Below, piece after piece: positions 46,301-56,564 of a stretch of 64,000 nt of DNA (position 1 is its first letter; every line of letters begins with the position of its first letter). The position numbers and the translations under genes are program-made. Source of the stretch: Anthoceros angustus (lineage: Eukaryota; Streptophyta; Anthocerotopsida; Anthocerotales; Anthocerotaceae); the NCBI GenBank assembly GCA_010909165.1, contig VJWM01000025.1:2232001-2296000 (forward strand), given 5' to 3'. The notes beneath the pieces are model-generated. The model did not search any database. It was not told the DNA's origin and saw only the letters and a program-made list of their open reading frames with translations.

Positions 46301-48770
46301 GCTTCCTTCTCAATCCGGCCGAGAGCTTCGGCCTTCCTTCGCCTCCCGGCCCTCCAACCGCCTCCCGGAGGAGTACCATGCGCCCGGTGGCTTCTACCTC
46401 CGGGTCTTCTCGGCCATCCCAGAGACCCCAAAGCATACCGTCCATGACGGTAGCTGTGACCCGCCGTGTTTCTTCCACGGCCGCCACCGTGAGGCTCCCA
46501 CAAAGTCCGAGTGAGCCGCATTTCACGGTCCGCCAGGACCTCCATACCGTCCGAGTAAGTCCGGACTGGGTTCTCGGACCTAATCAGACCCTTAGGTCCC
46601 CGAGGCCGAGCTCCGAGCTTCACCCTCCTTGGCCCTTTTGGCCGAGCTCCTTCTCCGCCTTTTTCTCACAGGGCTCGGAGGAGGTGAGGGGTCCGGAGCA
46701 AGCCCTTTGCCCTTCCTCAATCCGGCCGAGAGCTTCGGCCTCCGCTGTCCTCCTCGCCTCCTCGCCTCCTTGGCCCTTTCTCGCCTCCTTACCGCTTCCT
46801 CCTTCGCCTCCTCGCCTCCCCGCAACCGCCGCCTCCCGGAGGAGTACCATGCGCCTCGGGTGGCTTCCGCCTCCGCCAGTCCCGCCGCCTCCGCCTCCTT
46901 CGCCTCCTCCTCGCCTCCGCTTGCGCCCGGCCTCTTCCGCCTCGGGTGGCTGGCGGGCCGCCTCCGCTTGCGCCCGGCCTCGGCTGGGCACTGTGAGGAG
47001 GGAAGGGATTTCTTCCCATACTGGGTGGTGAGGGGTCCGCTCTGCACGATGGAGTCCGGAATCCTCCCGCCGCCTCCTCCCGGTCCGCTTGGCCTTCCTT
47101 CTGCCTCCTGGGCCCCTCAGCCTCAGGAGGAGTACCATGCGCCTCGGGTGGCTTCTACCTCCACAGGTCTTCTCGGCCATCCCAGAGACCCCAAAGCATA
47201 CCGTCCATGACGGTAGCTGTGACCCGCCGTGTTTCTTCCACGGCCGTGAGGCTCCCACAAAGTCCGTGGCGGGCCGGCATTTCACGGTCCGCCAAGGACC
47301 TCCATACTGTCCGAGTAAGTCGGTGGGTTCTCGGACCTAATCGGGACCCTTAGGTCACGAGTCTTTGCTCGGAGCTTCACCCTCCTTGGCCCTTTTGGCG
47401 AGCTCCTTCTCCGCCTTTTTCTCACAGGGCTCGGAGGAGGTGAGGGGTCCGGAGCAAGCCCTTTGCCCTTCCTCAATCCGGCCGAGAGCTTCGGCCTCCG
47501 CTGTCCTCCTCGCCTCCTCGCCTCCCGCCGCCTCCTTCTCCGCCTCCTTACCGCTTCCTCCGCTCGCCTCCCGCCTCCAACCGCCTCCCGGAGGAGTACC
47601 ATGCGCCCGGCCTCTTCCGCCTCCCGGAGGAGTACCATGCGCCCGGCCTCTTCGCCTCCTCGGTCCGGCGGCCCGCCGTGGTTGTGGTGGTGGCGGGCTG
47701 GGGTCGGGGCCGCCTCCTTTGGGCGGTTGTAGGCGCCTCGCCGCCTCCCGGAGGAGGCGGGGATTTCTTCCCATACTGGGTGGTGAGGGGTCCGCTCTGC
47801 ACGATGGAGTCCGGAATCCTCCCGCCGCCTCCTCCCGGTCCGCTTGGCCTTCGGGCCGGCCTCCCTTGCCCGCCTCCACTTCCCAGGGCCTCCAGCCCTT
47901 TCCCGAGCGCCCGCCTGCCTCCTCCTTCAGAGTTCAAATGTCCCCACATGGATCGTATGGGGATGCATGGCGAGGGCTTCGCCCGAGCTATGGCCTCGAC
48001 TAAACCGGCGAAGATAATCCTTCCTCCCGCCTCTTCCTCACAGAAGCATGTGAATACTATCAGTTATCACCAAGGTGATCCACCTTGGTGAGTGTTCCAA
48101 TGGACAATGATCCGGCTACCGCCTTACTCGACCGTCCAAGAGTCTGGATATCACCACCGCTGGTGGTCCTCTGCTGTGCCTCAAAGATCGCCACTGCCGG
48201 CCCTATCTTCCCTTCGCCTTGAGGGGCCCGCACCACTCCCCTTCTTCCTCCTTTGGGCGGTTGTAGGCGCCTCAGACCTCCAAGGTCCATCGCCTGGTCC
48301 TCCCGAGGTTCTTGGACCGCACCTCCTTGTTGACCGCCAAGATCTTCCGGCGAACTCCCGACCAGAGTGACGCCGAACGCCCGCACCATCTCGAACGCAT
48401 CCAAGTGCCACTCGCACCACCTCCCGCCTCCTCCAGGCCCAAAGTCCGGATAGCGCCGGTCACAATGTTGCGCCCACGAGGTTCCATGGCTCCCAAACTT
48501 CCGCAGTTTTTGGGTGCCATCGCCTGCCTCCTTGTCGCCGTAGCCGCCGGCCGAGTTCACCGCACGATGCGCCTCGCCGCTCGCCTCCAACCCCGGCTGG
48601 ACTACGCCGAAGGTGCTGGGCGCCAAAGAGATAGCGCCAGAGAGCCGGGTTATGAGCGCAAGAGATCGCGAGAATTGTCTCGAGGTCACAATAAATGACC
48701 TTCCTTCGCCGCCGGAGTAACTGGGCGGAAGGCGCCTCGTCAGAATCGCGAGGTCTGCATGGCTTATTCT
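43301..48770 (-). repeat. GC-rich CT/GA block with nested tandem duplications, probably a decayed retroelement gag region
   Basis: Two duplication scales are visible. A unit containing GGCAAAGTCCGAATCCACTT recurs around 43955, 44520 and 45125 (spacing about 560-600 bp). A second unit containing GATTTCTTCCCATACTGGGT recurs around 47010 and 47762 (about 755-bp spacing), with GTGACCCGCCGTGTTTCTTC at about 46457 and 47219. The plus strand is dominated by CGCCTCC/CCTCCGC, giving minus-strand frames rich in Glu/Ala/Arg (AEAEATRG, KEEAVRRRERAKEARRR) as in coiled-coil gag proteins. At 48.06-48.69 kb a minus frame (HLDAFEMVRAFGVTLVGSSP) looks less repetitive. No polymerase or zinc knuckle was found, so the retroelement reading is inference. 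Confidence 0.45.
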
Positions 48771-48773
48771 CGA

Positions 48774-48877
48774 CCTTACGCCCGCTTACTCGCCTTACGC
48801 CCGCTTACTCGCCTTACGCCCGCTTACTCGCCTTACGCCCGCTTACTCGCCTTACGCCCGCTTACTCGCCTTACGCC
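48774..48877. repeat. 19-bp tandem repeat, five full copies plus a partial
   Basis: Unit CCTTACGCCCGCTTACTCG repeated exactly from 48774, spacing 19 bp, ending in a partial CCTTACGCC. Confidence 0.97.
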
Positions 48878-49446
48878 ACAGATGCCCGACCTCCACTCAG
48901 GGCTGTCCACGTGGCGCCGCCTAGTCCTTCCTCACGGCTCACTTCTAAGTTACTTTCCCGGGCGTACTTATCCTGCTTGGACCTGGAGTGAGTCCGGACT
49001 TATCCCGTTGCCCCGACGTAGTCCGTCATAGTAGGTCCGGGGTACGTTGCCCATTCCGCAGTCCGGAATATACTCCGGAGTGCAGTCCTGAGTGCTATCC
49101 GTGCTTATTCCTCCTTTTTCCGCCTTATTTTATCCTCCGTTCCTACAAAAAAACAAACCCCTACTTATTTCTTAACCCCCAAGGGAAGTCCGTAGTCCAC
49201 AGTTCCTACGCATGGGACGTCAAGAGCAGGAGACATACCTTGAGTCCCTCTTAAAGGTGGTACGTGATGGCGGAGTTCACACAAAGGTTGAACCCCACCT
49301 TGTCGGTGCGACATCTAGGTTTGATGCCATGCGGTTAAGCTATGGAATTAAAACATGTCCTTACACCATGAGGCTGAATGAATTCTGGCAACTCACATAG
49401 ACCATTATCACAAGCCCCATACCTATATGTTCATTCTATGTTTCAA
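48878..49446. other. Flank of the CT-rich block; a short ORF at 49212-49400
   Basis: Includes TCCGGACT/AGTCCGGA-type repeated words and an A-run. The 62-codon plus frame (LESLLKVVRDGGVHTKVEPH) reads like real protein but has no recognised family and no splice partner found. Confidence 0.35.
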
Positions 49447-49662
49447 CCAAATGATTATATAACATAATCATCTATATGACATATTTATACCACATTTTAC
49501 TAGTCTATGTTGTTTAAATCAAATAATTATATAACATAAAGATCTATATGGTATATTCAAATAATATTTTACTAATTCATATCCTTTCAATCAAATAACT
49601 ATATAACATAATAGTTTATATATATAATATATTGCTAAGCTATTTTCCTAATATACGTAGTC
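49447..49662. repeat. 72-bp AT-rich tandem repeat, three copies
   Basis: Units begin at 49447, 49519 and 49591 (YCAAATRAYTATATAACATA). Copies diverge by about 15-25%; the last decays into (TA)n. Confidence 0.85.
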
Positions 49663-50917
49663 TCAACCCAAATATTATAAAATATAGTTCCGTGCAGTTG
49701 TGCATTCAGGCGTGTACCAGCTATGTACCTCTGTGAATTCATCCGTCGGGGCTGCTTAAAGGCGAAATGGTATCTCTATTCCGATGTATCAGAATCAGCG
49801 CTGTCCTTCTATTAACCAGCCCTAGTAGTCTGGAATGATCAGATGCAAGTTCCCACAGCTGGCTAGAGAGCATCGCACTATCACAACACCAGTTTTGTAG
49901 TCAGACAGGCCGCTCTTTCTTGCAAACGGCGTGAGTGCACATACAAACAGTGGGGTTGTAGAAACGAGTGGGAAGTTCAGATCTATCTGTGGCCCCGCTG
50001 ATGCTGGTTAGAAGAAGCTGCGTTGAGTGGCCATGATGTTGGTCCGATGAAGCTTGCACTCGGCGATGAATTCACCGGTACCATGCCATATTCCATGTAT
50101 CCAGTGACCGATGACTGATTTTGCATGAACTTCGAACAGCTGGGGTACTTGTTGTGAGCCACTCGATTCCTGCTGGATTCCAACTTGTTGTTTGGGATGC
50201 GGGATTCCTGCAGGTGGATGCGGCTCCATGGTAACTTGTCTGATTTCAACAAGTTGATCACAACAATCACAACAATCACTCCGTCCAAGCCTCCACCCTT
50301 GGTCACAATATTTTCTAGTTTTCAGTCGGAAGACATTCAGTCTCTTGTCTGTAGAAGCTTCTACACTCTATGTATGTATGTGTTTGTACCGCAGGGACAT
50401 TGGCTTCTCGTCCCACCCCGCGTGAACCTTTAAAGAACTCCGAGACTGACCAACTGACTTTTTGTCCTTGTTGTTGATCTCTTGAGACTATCTGACTTTT
50501 CCTTGTTACTGCTGCCAGGCTATCTAAATACTTGTTGTTGCTGATGAGGCCTAACATTGGCAGCACTAATCTCTATGGACCCATGCAGCGACTGCACCCA
50601 ACAAATCATGGCCAGCCAGTAGGTTGTTGGGTATATGAGTATGTTGTGTGTGTAGCCAGAGCTACCAAAGAACACGTAAGTGAGAGCCTGTGAGGTATGC
50701 TACGTCTCCAAGCCGACGTCAAATTACAACAACTTATCTGATTCAAGAATACAGACGGTGGGTCCTTGCCGTGCCGGGAAGGGCACCTGTGCACAGTTTT
50801 GCGATACCACCGAGCAGGCTACTTTGTCATGTAAGCATACATTACAACTCAATTTCCAAATACCCCTTTCTTCTATGTCGGAGGAACCCAGAAGAGAACG
50901 AAGCCTCCTAATGATGT
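49663..50917. other. 3' flank of the ODR4 gene
   Basis: No gene supported. Low-complexity AACAATCAC-type repeats (about 50255-50290). The right part is presumably the 3' UTR of the ODR4 homologue. Confidence 0.5.
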
Positions 50918-53286
50918 TTACCTGGCCCAAAGATAGGCGAGGACGACTGACAAAAACAGACAAAGAACAGAAGTTAGAAATATCATGTTAAATCGCCATA
51001 TGGGCTGCTTGCCGCCTAAGGTGGTCCCCGTGGCTGTTGGGGATGGAGGAGACTTGTGGCCTTTCTCTTCCTGCACAGGAGTCGCTGGCATCGAGGCCAC
51101 GACCTCTGGCTCCAGGATATGAGACGTCTGAAGGAGGTTAATTCCGAGCAACTCCTGACACCGACTTCTCACATCCTGGAAAGAAACAAGAGTTCAGCAT
51201 CCTCCTTGAAACCCAACTAATTTAACAGGAGAAGCGGCAACCCTTGAGCAAACAGGACATTCATTACCTCCAGGGTCTCGTTTGGCAGTAAGTAATCAGA
51301 GACCACATATCCGTCTTGCCAAGGGATGAAGACTCGAGGTGGCAACGCACAGGAGCTCCTTTCTAAAACAGGAGGACTGCTGAAAGGGTGCTGATGTAAG
51401 GGAATGGAACAGAAGGTTTGGCTAACCCAAATTGGAGAGAATGAATTGACAGAAAGTGGTCATACTCTTACCTGTCTCGAGCTGTGAGTAACTGCTCCAG
51501 GGGATATTGCGTTGAGCTGTTGTTGCCAGCGAACGTTTCCCTAACACTCACATCACCCTTTGCCATTTGTCCATCGTTTTTCGTATGCTCGGCCTCATCA
51601 CAAAGAAGTTCTAGACGAGCTCTTAAGCTGGAGATGATGTCATCCTGTGAGAAAACCAGATTAGCATTGGCTGCTGGATACAAAACAGATACTGCAAATA
51701 AGACTTGTGAGGCATACCTTGAGGTACGAAACAGCACGCCATAAAGGTTCCTTCGTGTGCGCAACAGCTCGAGCACTGACTGAACCGCTCAAAGTGAGAA
51801 TACCATCTATGTTTCTGCCATCTCCCGAATCTGGAAGAAAAACAGAAAGCCAATAGTCAAGCAGTCGATTAGAAAACGCTTCTGAAGAGAAATACCCCAT
51901 TCAAAAAAGCTGGATAAGGAGCATACCAGCTTTGCTGAGAGCACGATGGAAAGGAAGGAGCAGCTCTACTAAGTGGGGCTCATCTCTCTTACTTTCCAGA
52001 TGTAGATCCGTTTCTGAATCGACCTACAATGGCATGAGGATATGACTTGGTCAGCAGAGATTAACATACAGCACATTCAGACATCACATTGAAGGAAAAT
52101 ATGAGTACCAAAGATCCATCTAGGAGGGCCTTAGCACCCTCCAACCGGGCAGCCTCCAGTGCAATGCCAGATAAGATAGAGTCTTTCAAAGATTTCCCTG
52201 CCTGCTGCCTGTCTCGCGTCACTGGTGTTCTATTGCCAAAGCACAGTTAGTACTCATTCCCAGGAAATTCACCGCACAACCCGAGGATAACTGTGAACTG
52301 AGGGTGCAGACTAAGGTGAACACCTGATATTGAAGTGATAGGAAGCCGTAAAAGATCGCAAGTTTGGAGCAAGCTTTTGCAGCTTCCAATCACAGGGCTT
52401 TAGCAAGGTAGAAGAAAAACTCGACCCCAACGAGCAGCTTCGACAAGACAACCTACACAACCATCAGGCAGTGAGGCAGCCTTCCATACATCATAACCTC
52501 CGACGAAACAAACCAGATGAGACCCTCCCATCTACCTTTTTGGGCTCAAAGATATGTGCAATAACAGCATGTCCGTGATCCGGCTTCCTTGCAACTCTGA
52601 TGAGACTGTCGCGGATACAGCCTGCAGAGCCTGTTCCTCACGACACTTGAAACGTAAGCCCAATAGCCACAGGAAACTGTGCCAGGAAAGGAGAAAGGCT
52701 GACACACCCGCTCTCACCTGCCACAGCATCAGCTGAGAATTCTTGACAGCGCCTTCCGTAGCAAATACGTAAAGCCCAACAATCTGCATCCCTCCCATGA
52801 GCATCCTAGACACCTGAAAATTCAAGGCCAAACAACATAAGAGCACAATCCCTGAAATCAAAAGACCTCGTACACCACGGGCCTCCAGAAATCCTCCTCA
52901 CCTGCCTAGCATGCTCTGCTACCCACTCCACATCGATCTGCAAGGACGACGAGTCCACAGCGGGCTTCCCTTTCCCACCCTTCCTCCCCGCTCCTCTGCC
53001 ATCCCCACTGGACGAGGCAACCGTTGCCGGGTCCTCCCCGTCATTCGGAGGGGTCAGGACGAGGGAAAACACCAGATCCCGGGCAGATTCAGCTCCGAAC
53101 TTGCCCACCAGAAGCCCAACCTTTTGCCCAACACATACACAGCCCTTGTGAGATGACCCACCAACTGTGCCTTGCAAAGACGCAACATGCATGTGAGATC
53201 CTGACCTGCACAGAGCACCCTGCCTGGTACAGAGCTTCGACGAAAGGCTCCACCAGGCCTTGGTCCCCTGCTACCGCCCGCACCAT
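50918..53286 (-). CDS. ODR4: ODR4 homologue (ER tail-anchored protein)
   Basis: In C. elegans ODR-4 helps odorant receptors leave the ER; with UFSP2 it is also linked to UFMylation at the ER in animals. Eleven phased exons give 501 residues: 53206-53286, 52902-53144, 52718-52813, 52536-52621, 52324-52452, 52109-52229, 51927-52023, 51718-51830, 51472-51644, 51268-51376 and 50918-51175. Diagnostic blocks are QKVGLLVGKFG, DLVFSLVLTPPNDGEDP and DVEWVAEHARQVSRMLMGGM followed by QIVGLYVFA near the N-terminus. The C-terminus PIWRFNMIFLTSVLCLFLSV then VLAYLWAR is the single membrane anchor. A Gly/Lys-rich loop (GRGAGRKGGKGK) interrupts the N-terminal domain. The start gives MVRAVAGD, close to MVKAVVGE of other homologues as I remember them. 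Confidence 0.9.
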
Positions 53287-53657
53287 CTTCCAATCCCTCC
53301 CACCCTAATCCAACTATCCAACTCCCGGACTCTCACCACTCTGCAACTACAACCCAAGTCTGTTCAAACTTTTTGGGCTGCTCTGCTGGAATCCTGAATC
53401 GATTGGACGGATCCAGGCAGACAGCCATGCGACGACGATCGAGACTGGAAAACGGGCAAACCACTGCACGCTCCTAGTGGTGTACACATCAGCGGCGGGT
53501 GTCTGAACGTCGTTGTGGCTGATGCTATTTCGGTTTCGGTTGCATATTCAAATACAGTGCGGCTGTATTCGGCTTCGAGCCAGCTCTGCCTTGCCTTGCC
53601 TGCAGTCGGATGCAGGCAGAGTGAGGATACTGGGCTCTGCAATGCGACTGCAAAGGA
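53287..53657. promoter_or_regulatory. Divergent promoter region ODR4 / unknown gene
   Basis: 371 bp between two head-to-head start codons. No TATA box is evident on either strand. Confidence 0.5.
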
Positions 53658-54668
53658 ATGGCGGGTGAGGAGAAGGAGATGGGCGGGCGCACGCTGCGTG
53701 CGGACCTGAAGCTCCTGTCCGATGAGGAGCTGGAGCAGAGGTTCTCGCAGCAGCAAGAAATTCTGCAGGAGTGCACACAGTTCAGTCTCAAGACATTCCT
53801 TGAGAAGCCCAAAGGCGAGTCCAACCCAGAGTGGTCGGCCAAGTTCGGGGAGGCCACAGCGAGGAGGAAGAAGGCCTCGGACGAGTTTCAACTGGTCCGC
53901 AACGAGCGCACAAACCGTGAGCGCAGTCGGAGGGAGCAGAGCGAGCGTTCCAAAAGAAGACGGAATGAGGAGGTGCTGGAAGCTCACGGGCCTGCAGGTT
54001 CAGAGCTCTCTTCCTTCCTCTGCAAATCGGGCAGTCAGAGGAGAGAAACCGGCTCACAATGTGTGCTTGCCCTGTGCAGAATTGGCGAACCCAGAATGCG
54101 CAGCGCAATCCGCATCCCCGGGCTCTGCCTTAGTTCGTGCTCCAGCTCCTCCTCCAGCTCCTGCAGTTCGCGGGCCTGCAGTGTCGGCAGTTTCTGCTCT
54201 GGCTGCTGAATGTTGCAAATTTTGGTCTCCCAGGGCGTCGGCCACAGCCGGGCTGCTGGCCGCCACAGCCGCAGCTTCCACGGCAGCTGCAGCCCGGCGG
54301 AGCCTGCTGATGGGTCAGTTCCCAAGGCAGCAGCTGCTCCTGCACCGGATGCTCCCGGTGGGAATGCATTGCCGGAGGCGGGAGCACAACAGTTTGTGCT
54401 GACGACGAGAGAAGAGGCAGCGGAGTATGTGAGCAAGTACGATAGGAGGAGACGAGAAAGCGCCCAGCGGCTGAAGGAGAAATACCTCTCCGACTACTTT
54501 GAGAGCGAGCTGAATTTAGGAGATCTGGTTGTCAAAGAAAGTCGTCAGGACCCGGTGCTGGCGTTTCTGACCGTTTCCTCTGATGACGAGGAGGATCAAG
54601 CTCCTGATGACAGCACTTACCGAGGAGTTGAACACAAGAAGAAGCACACGGGCTCCCGGTCCAGGTGA
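53658..54668 (+). CDS. Unknown charged protein, likely nuclear
   Basis: Best exon chain: 53658-53997, 54080-54180 and 54234-54668, 291 residues, consistent phase. The second intron (54181-54233) is only 53 bp; it is needed because the frame changes there. The N-terminal half is helical and highly charged (LLSDEELEQRFSQQQEILQE, then NERTNRERSRREQSERSKRR). The middle is Ala/Pro-rich low complexity. The C-terminus has REEAAEYVSKYDRRRRESAQ, YLSDYFESELNLGDLVVKES, an acidic SSDDEEDQAPDD patch and a basic end (HKKKHTGSRSR). I do not recognise the family; basic clusters suggest a nuclear protein. Confidence 0.55.
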
Positions 54669-55368
54669 CTGACACTCTGACTGACTTAGGAGTTCAGCCT
54701 AGCAAAATTGTAGTTTCTGTCTATTAGCTAGATAGATACCTGCTTGCAACTTGCAGGTCCCAGCTGCCGACTTGGTTTGATTGCACTGCTCCTGCACCAT
54801 TAGCCTCTCAACATTTTGCTGCTGGGATGAGTGTTGAGCAGTCCTGGTTGTCAAGGGGAAAGAAATAGTAGCAGCCATCCGCGCACTGAAGCACAAAAGT
54901 AGGTTACGGGAGGCACAGTGTTACGGTTAGAGCTTCTCTGCATAGCTAGGTTGCAGCAGTTCATCTCAGTTGGAAATAAAGACAGGTGATCCATATCAGG
55001 ACTTGCATGCATCCCCGGACAGGACACCGCCTACCCCAAGGATTTGTGGTGCAGCAACCCATTTCAGTTTACGTGGAGAAAAGCAGTGGTGGAAACCTGG
55101 GTTTGATGCAGCAAGTGCTGCAGCAGGATCATCTCAACGAAAATTGAGAAAGCTAGTCTAGATCTATGAGACAACTCACTTATTATATACAGAAGGTACT
55201 TGGAATAGAATGTCCGTGAGGCATTGCTAGAGCTTCCTGAGGAGGAGGAGTAGGAGAGTTGTGGTGATTGGAGGAAAGTGTGAGGGAGATCCCAGCAACT
55301 CTAGAGCAAGTGGTCCCCTTCCCGCAAGCCCTGCACTTGTGTGGACGCAGTGGGTTATGAAATGTGTG
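54669..55368. other. Convergent 3' region, no gene seen
   Basis: Lies between the unknown gene and the TMEM45 gene. Short frames only. Confidence 0.5.
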
Positions 55369-56292
55369 TCAAAATTGAGCCAGTTTGGGAAGAGGCTTCA
55401 TCTGCACCTGGTCTGGATGGTCGGAGACGGATGTGATCGCGTCGTAGCCTCGCCGCTCTCCCTGCAGCCTTGCCAGGATCCCGTAGGCCAGCACGCACAC
55501 GAGCACCAGCACGATGACATGCACGCTGAAGGCCAGATCCATGAGCGCAATGGCCCGCAGGGCAGAGTCGAGCAGCAGGCACTGGGTGGAGGCATCCACT
55601 CCGGATGGAAGGTGGTCCAGGCGGGCACACCCGGCGGGGATGAAGGCGTCCACGTACAGGGAGAGGCAGGTGTGGAGCAGCCAGGAGCCCTGCAGCATGA
55701 GCCCAGCAGACAGGATCACCTCCAGCAGCGCTGCCTTTGAGCTCCAGGCCAGCAGCAGAGAGCTGCCAGCGCACACAGCGGCCACGCAGGCCAGCAGCCA
55801 GTAGCACCGGGATTCCAGCCCCCGCGCCTGGAGCTCCATCCCGGACATTTGCGCAATCTGGCTACCCAGCGCCAGAACTTCCAGGGAGAACCCAACTCCG
55901 GCCAGGAGGAAGGAGGCCGCCGTGCCGCCCGGCTGCGGCAGCAACGCCGTCGTTTCCGCTAGGAGGGTCACCCCCGCCCACACCCAGAAGAGCAGCAGCA
56001 GCACAGCGTGCTGGAAGCTGGTGACGCGGTTGCCGGGGATGGTGCCCTCCACCAGAGGATGGAAGTGGGTGGACACCGTGAGCTCGAACACCACGGCCAG
56101 AGGCAGCAGCGCCAGCAGCAGGTAGAGCTCCAGGTGCCGGAGCCGGCCGGCCAGGCCTCCTACCGGATGCCATGTCCGCGCGCTGTACTCCCGCGGATAC
56201 CGAACCTGGTTGCGCAGGCCGCACACCAGGTGCCATGCCCCCAGGCCCAGCAGCAGCAACCCCGGCAGCACATGCCCTGCTGCTGTGCCCAT
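55369..56292 (-). CDS. TMEM45/DUF716 family membrane protein
   Basis: Single exon, 307 residues from Met at 56292 (MGTAAGHVLPGLLLLGLGAW); an upstream Met at 56310 would add six. The MGTxxGHxxPGxxLxxxGxWHL start is the DUF716 signature, which is why I chose it. About seven hydrophobic segments follow, including HLELYLLLALLPLAVVFELT, VTSFQHAVLLLLFWVWAGVT and FSVHVIVLVLVCVLAYGILA. Between them is the HFHPL segment of the family (STHFHPLVEG). The function of plant members is poorly known; some respond to stress or pathogens. No intron, like many plant members. Confidence 0.88.
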   Translation of the reverse strand: MGTAAGHVLPGLLLLGLGAWHLVCGLRNQVRYPREYSARTWHPVGGLAGRLRHLELYLLLALLPLAVVFELTVSTHFHPLVEGTIPGNRVTSFQHAVLLLLFWVWAGVTLLAETTALLPQPGGTAASFLLAGVGFSLEVLALGSQIAQMSGMELQARGLESRCYWLLACVAAVCAGSSLLLAWSSKAALLEVILSAGLMLQGSWLLHTCLSLYVDAFIPAGCARLDHLPSGVDASTQCLLLDSALRAIALMDLAFSVHVIVLVLVCVLAYGILARLQGERRGYDAITSVSDHPDQVQMKPLPKLAQF

Positions 56293-56564
56293 CTCGCCTT
56301 CCCCTTCCAATTCCGACCCCCGATCTGATCTGAACTGATCTGATCTGACCTCCTACCCACAATGCTGCGCCGCCAATTCCACTCGGAGCTTCAGCTGCTC
56401 CCGCACCGTCACACCGTCTCCTCCCATGCCTTCATCCTGGCACACAGCCCACCAAGTGGCGACCGTTACCTGCACCCAAACGGGAGTGGACGTGCAAGTG
56501 GATTGTCCTGCTCGCCTGCCGACACAATCGCTGCCTCTGCAGCTCTGTCAGCTTCTGTTCAGTT
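56293..56564. promoter_or_regulatory. Divergent promoter TMEM45 / PPR, with an upstream ORF (56362-56568)
   Basis: 272 bp between head-to-head start codons; TGATCTGATCTGA-type repeats at 56322-56348. An ORF from 56362 begins MLRRQFHSELQLLPHRHTVS, which looks like a mitochondrial presequence, but it is out of frame with the PPR ORF and overlaps its start by four bases. It could be a uORF or a first coding exon spliced to the PPR. Confidence 0.45.

Noticed and set aside
43268-48698. Many long open frames on both strands in the CT-rich block, some over 300 codons.
   Set aside because: Low-complexity GC-rich DNA rarely contains stops. Frames on both strands overlap and no domain is visible, so none is called as a gene.
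48774-48877. 19-bp direct repeats considered as a CRISPR array.
   Set aside because: The units are contiguous with no spacers, and this is a plant nuclear segment.
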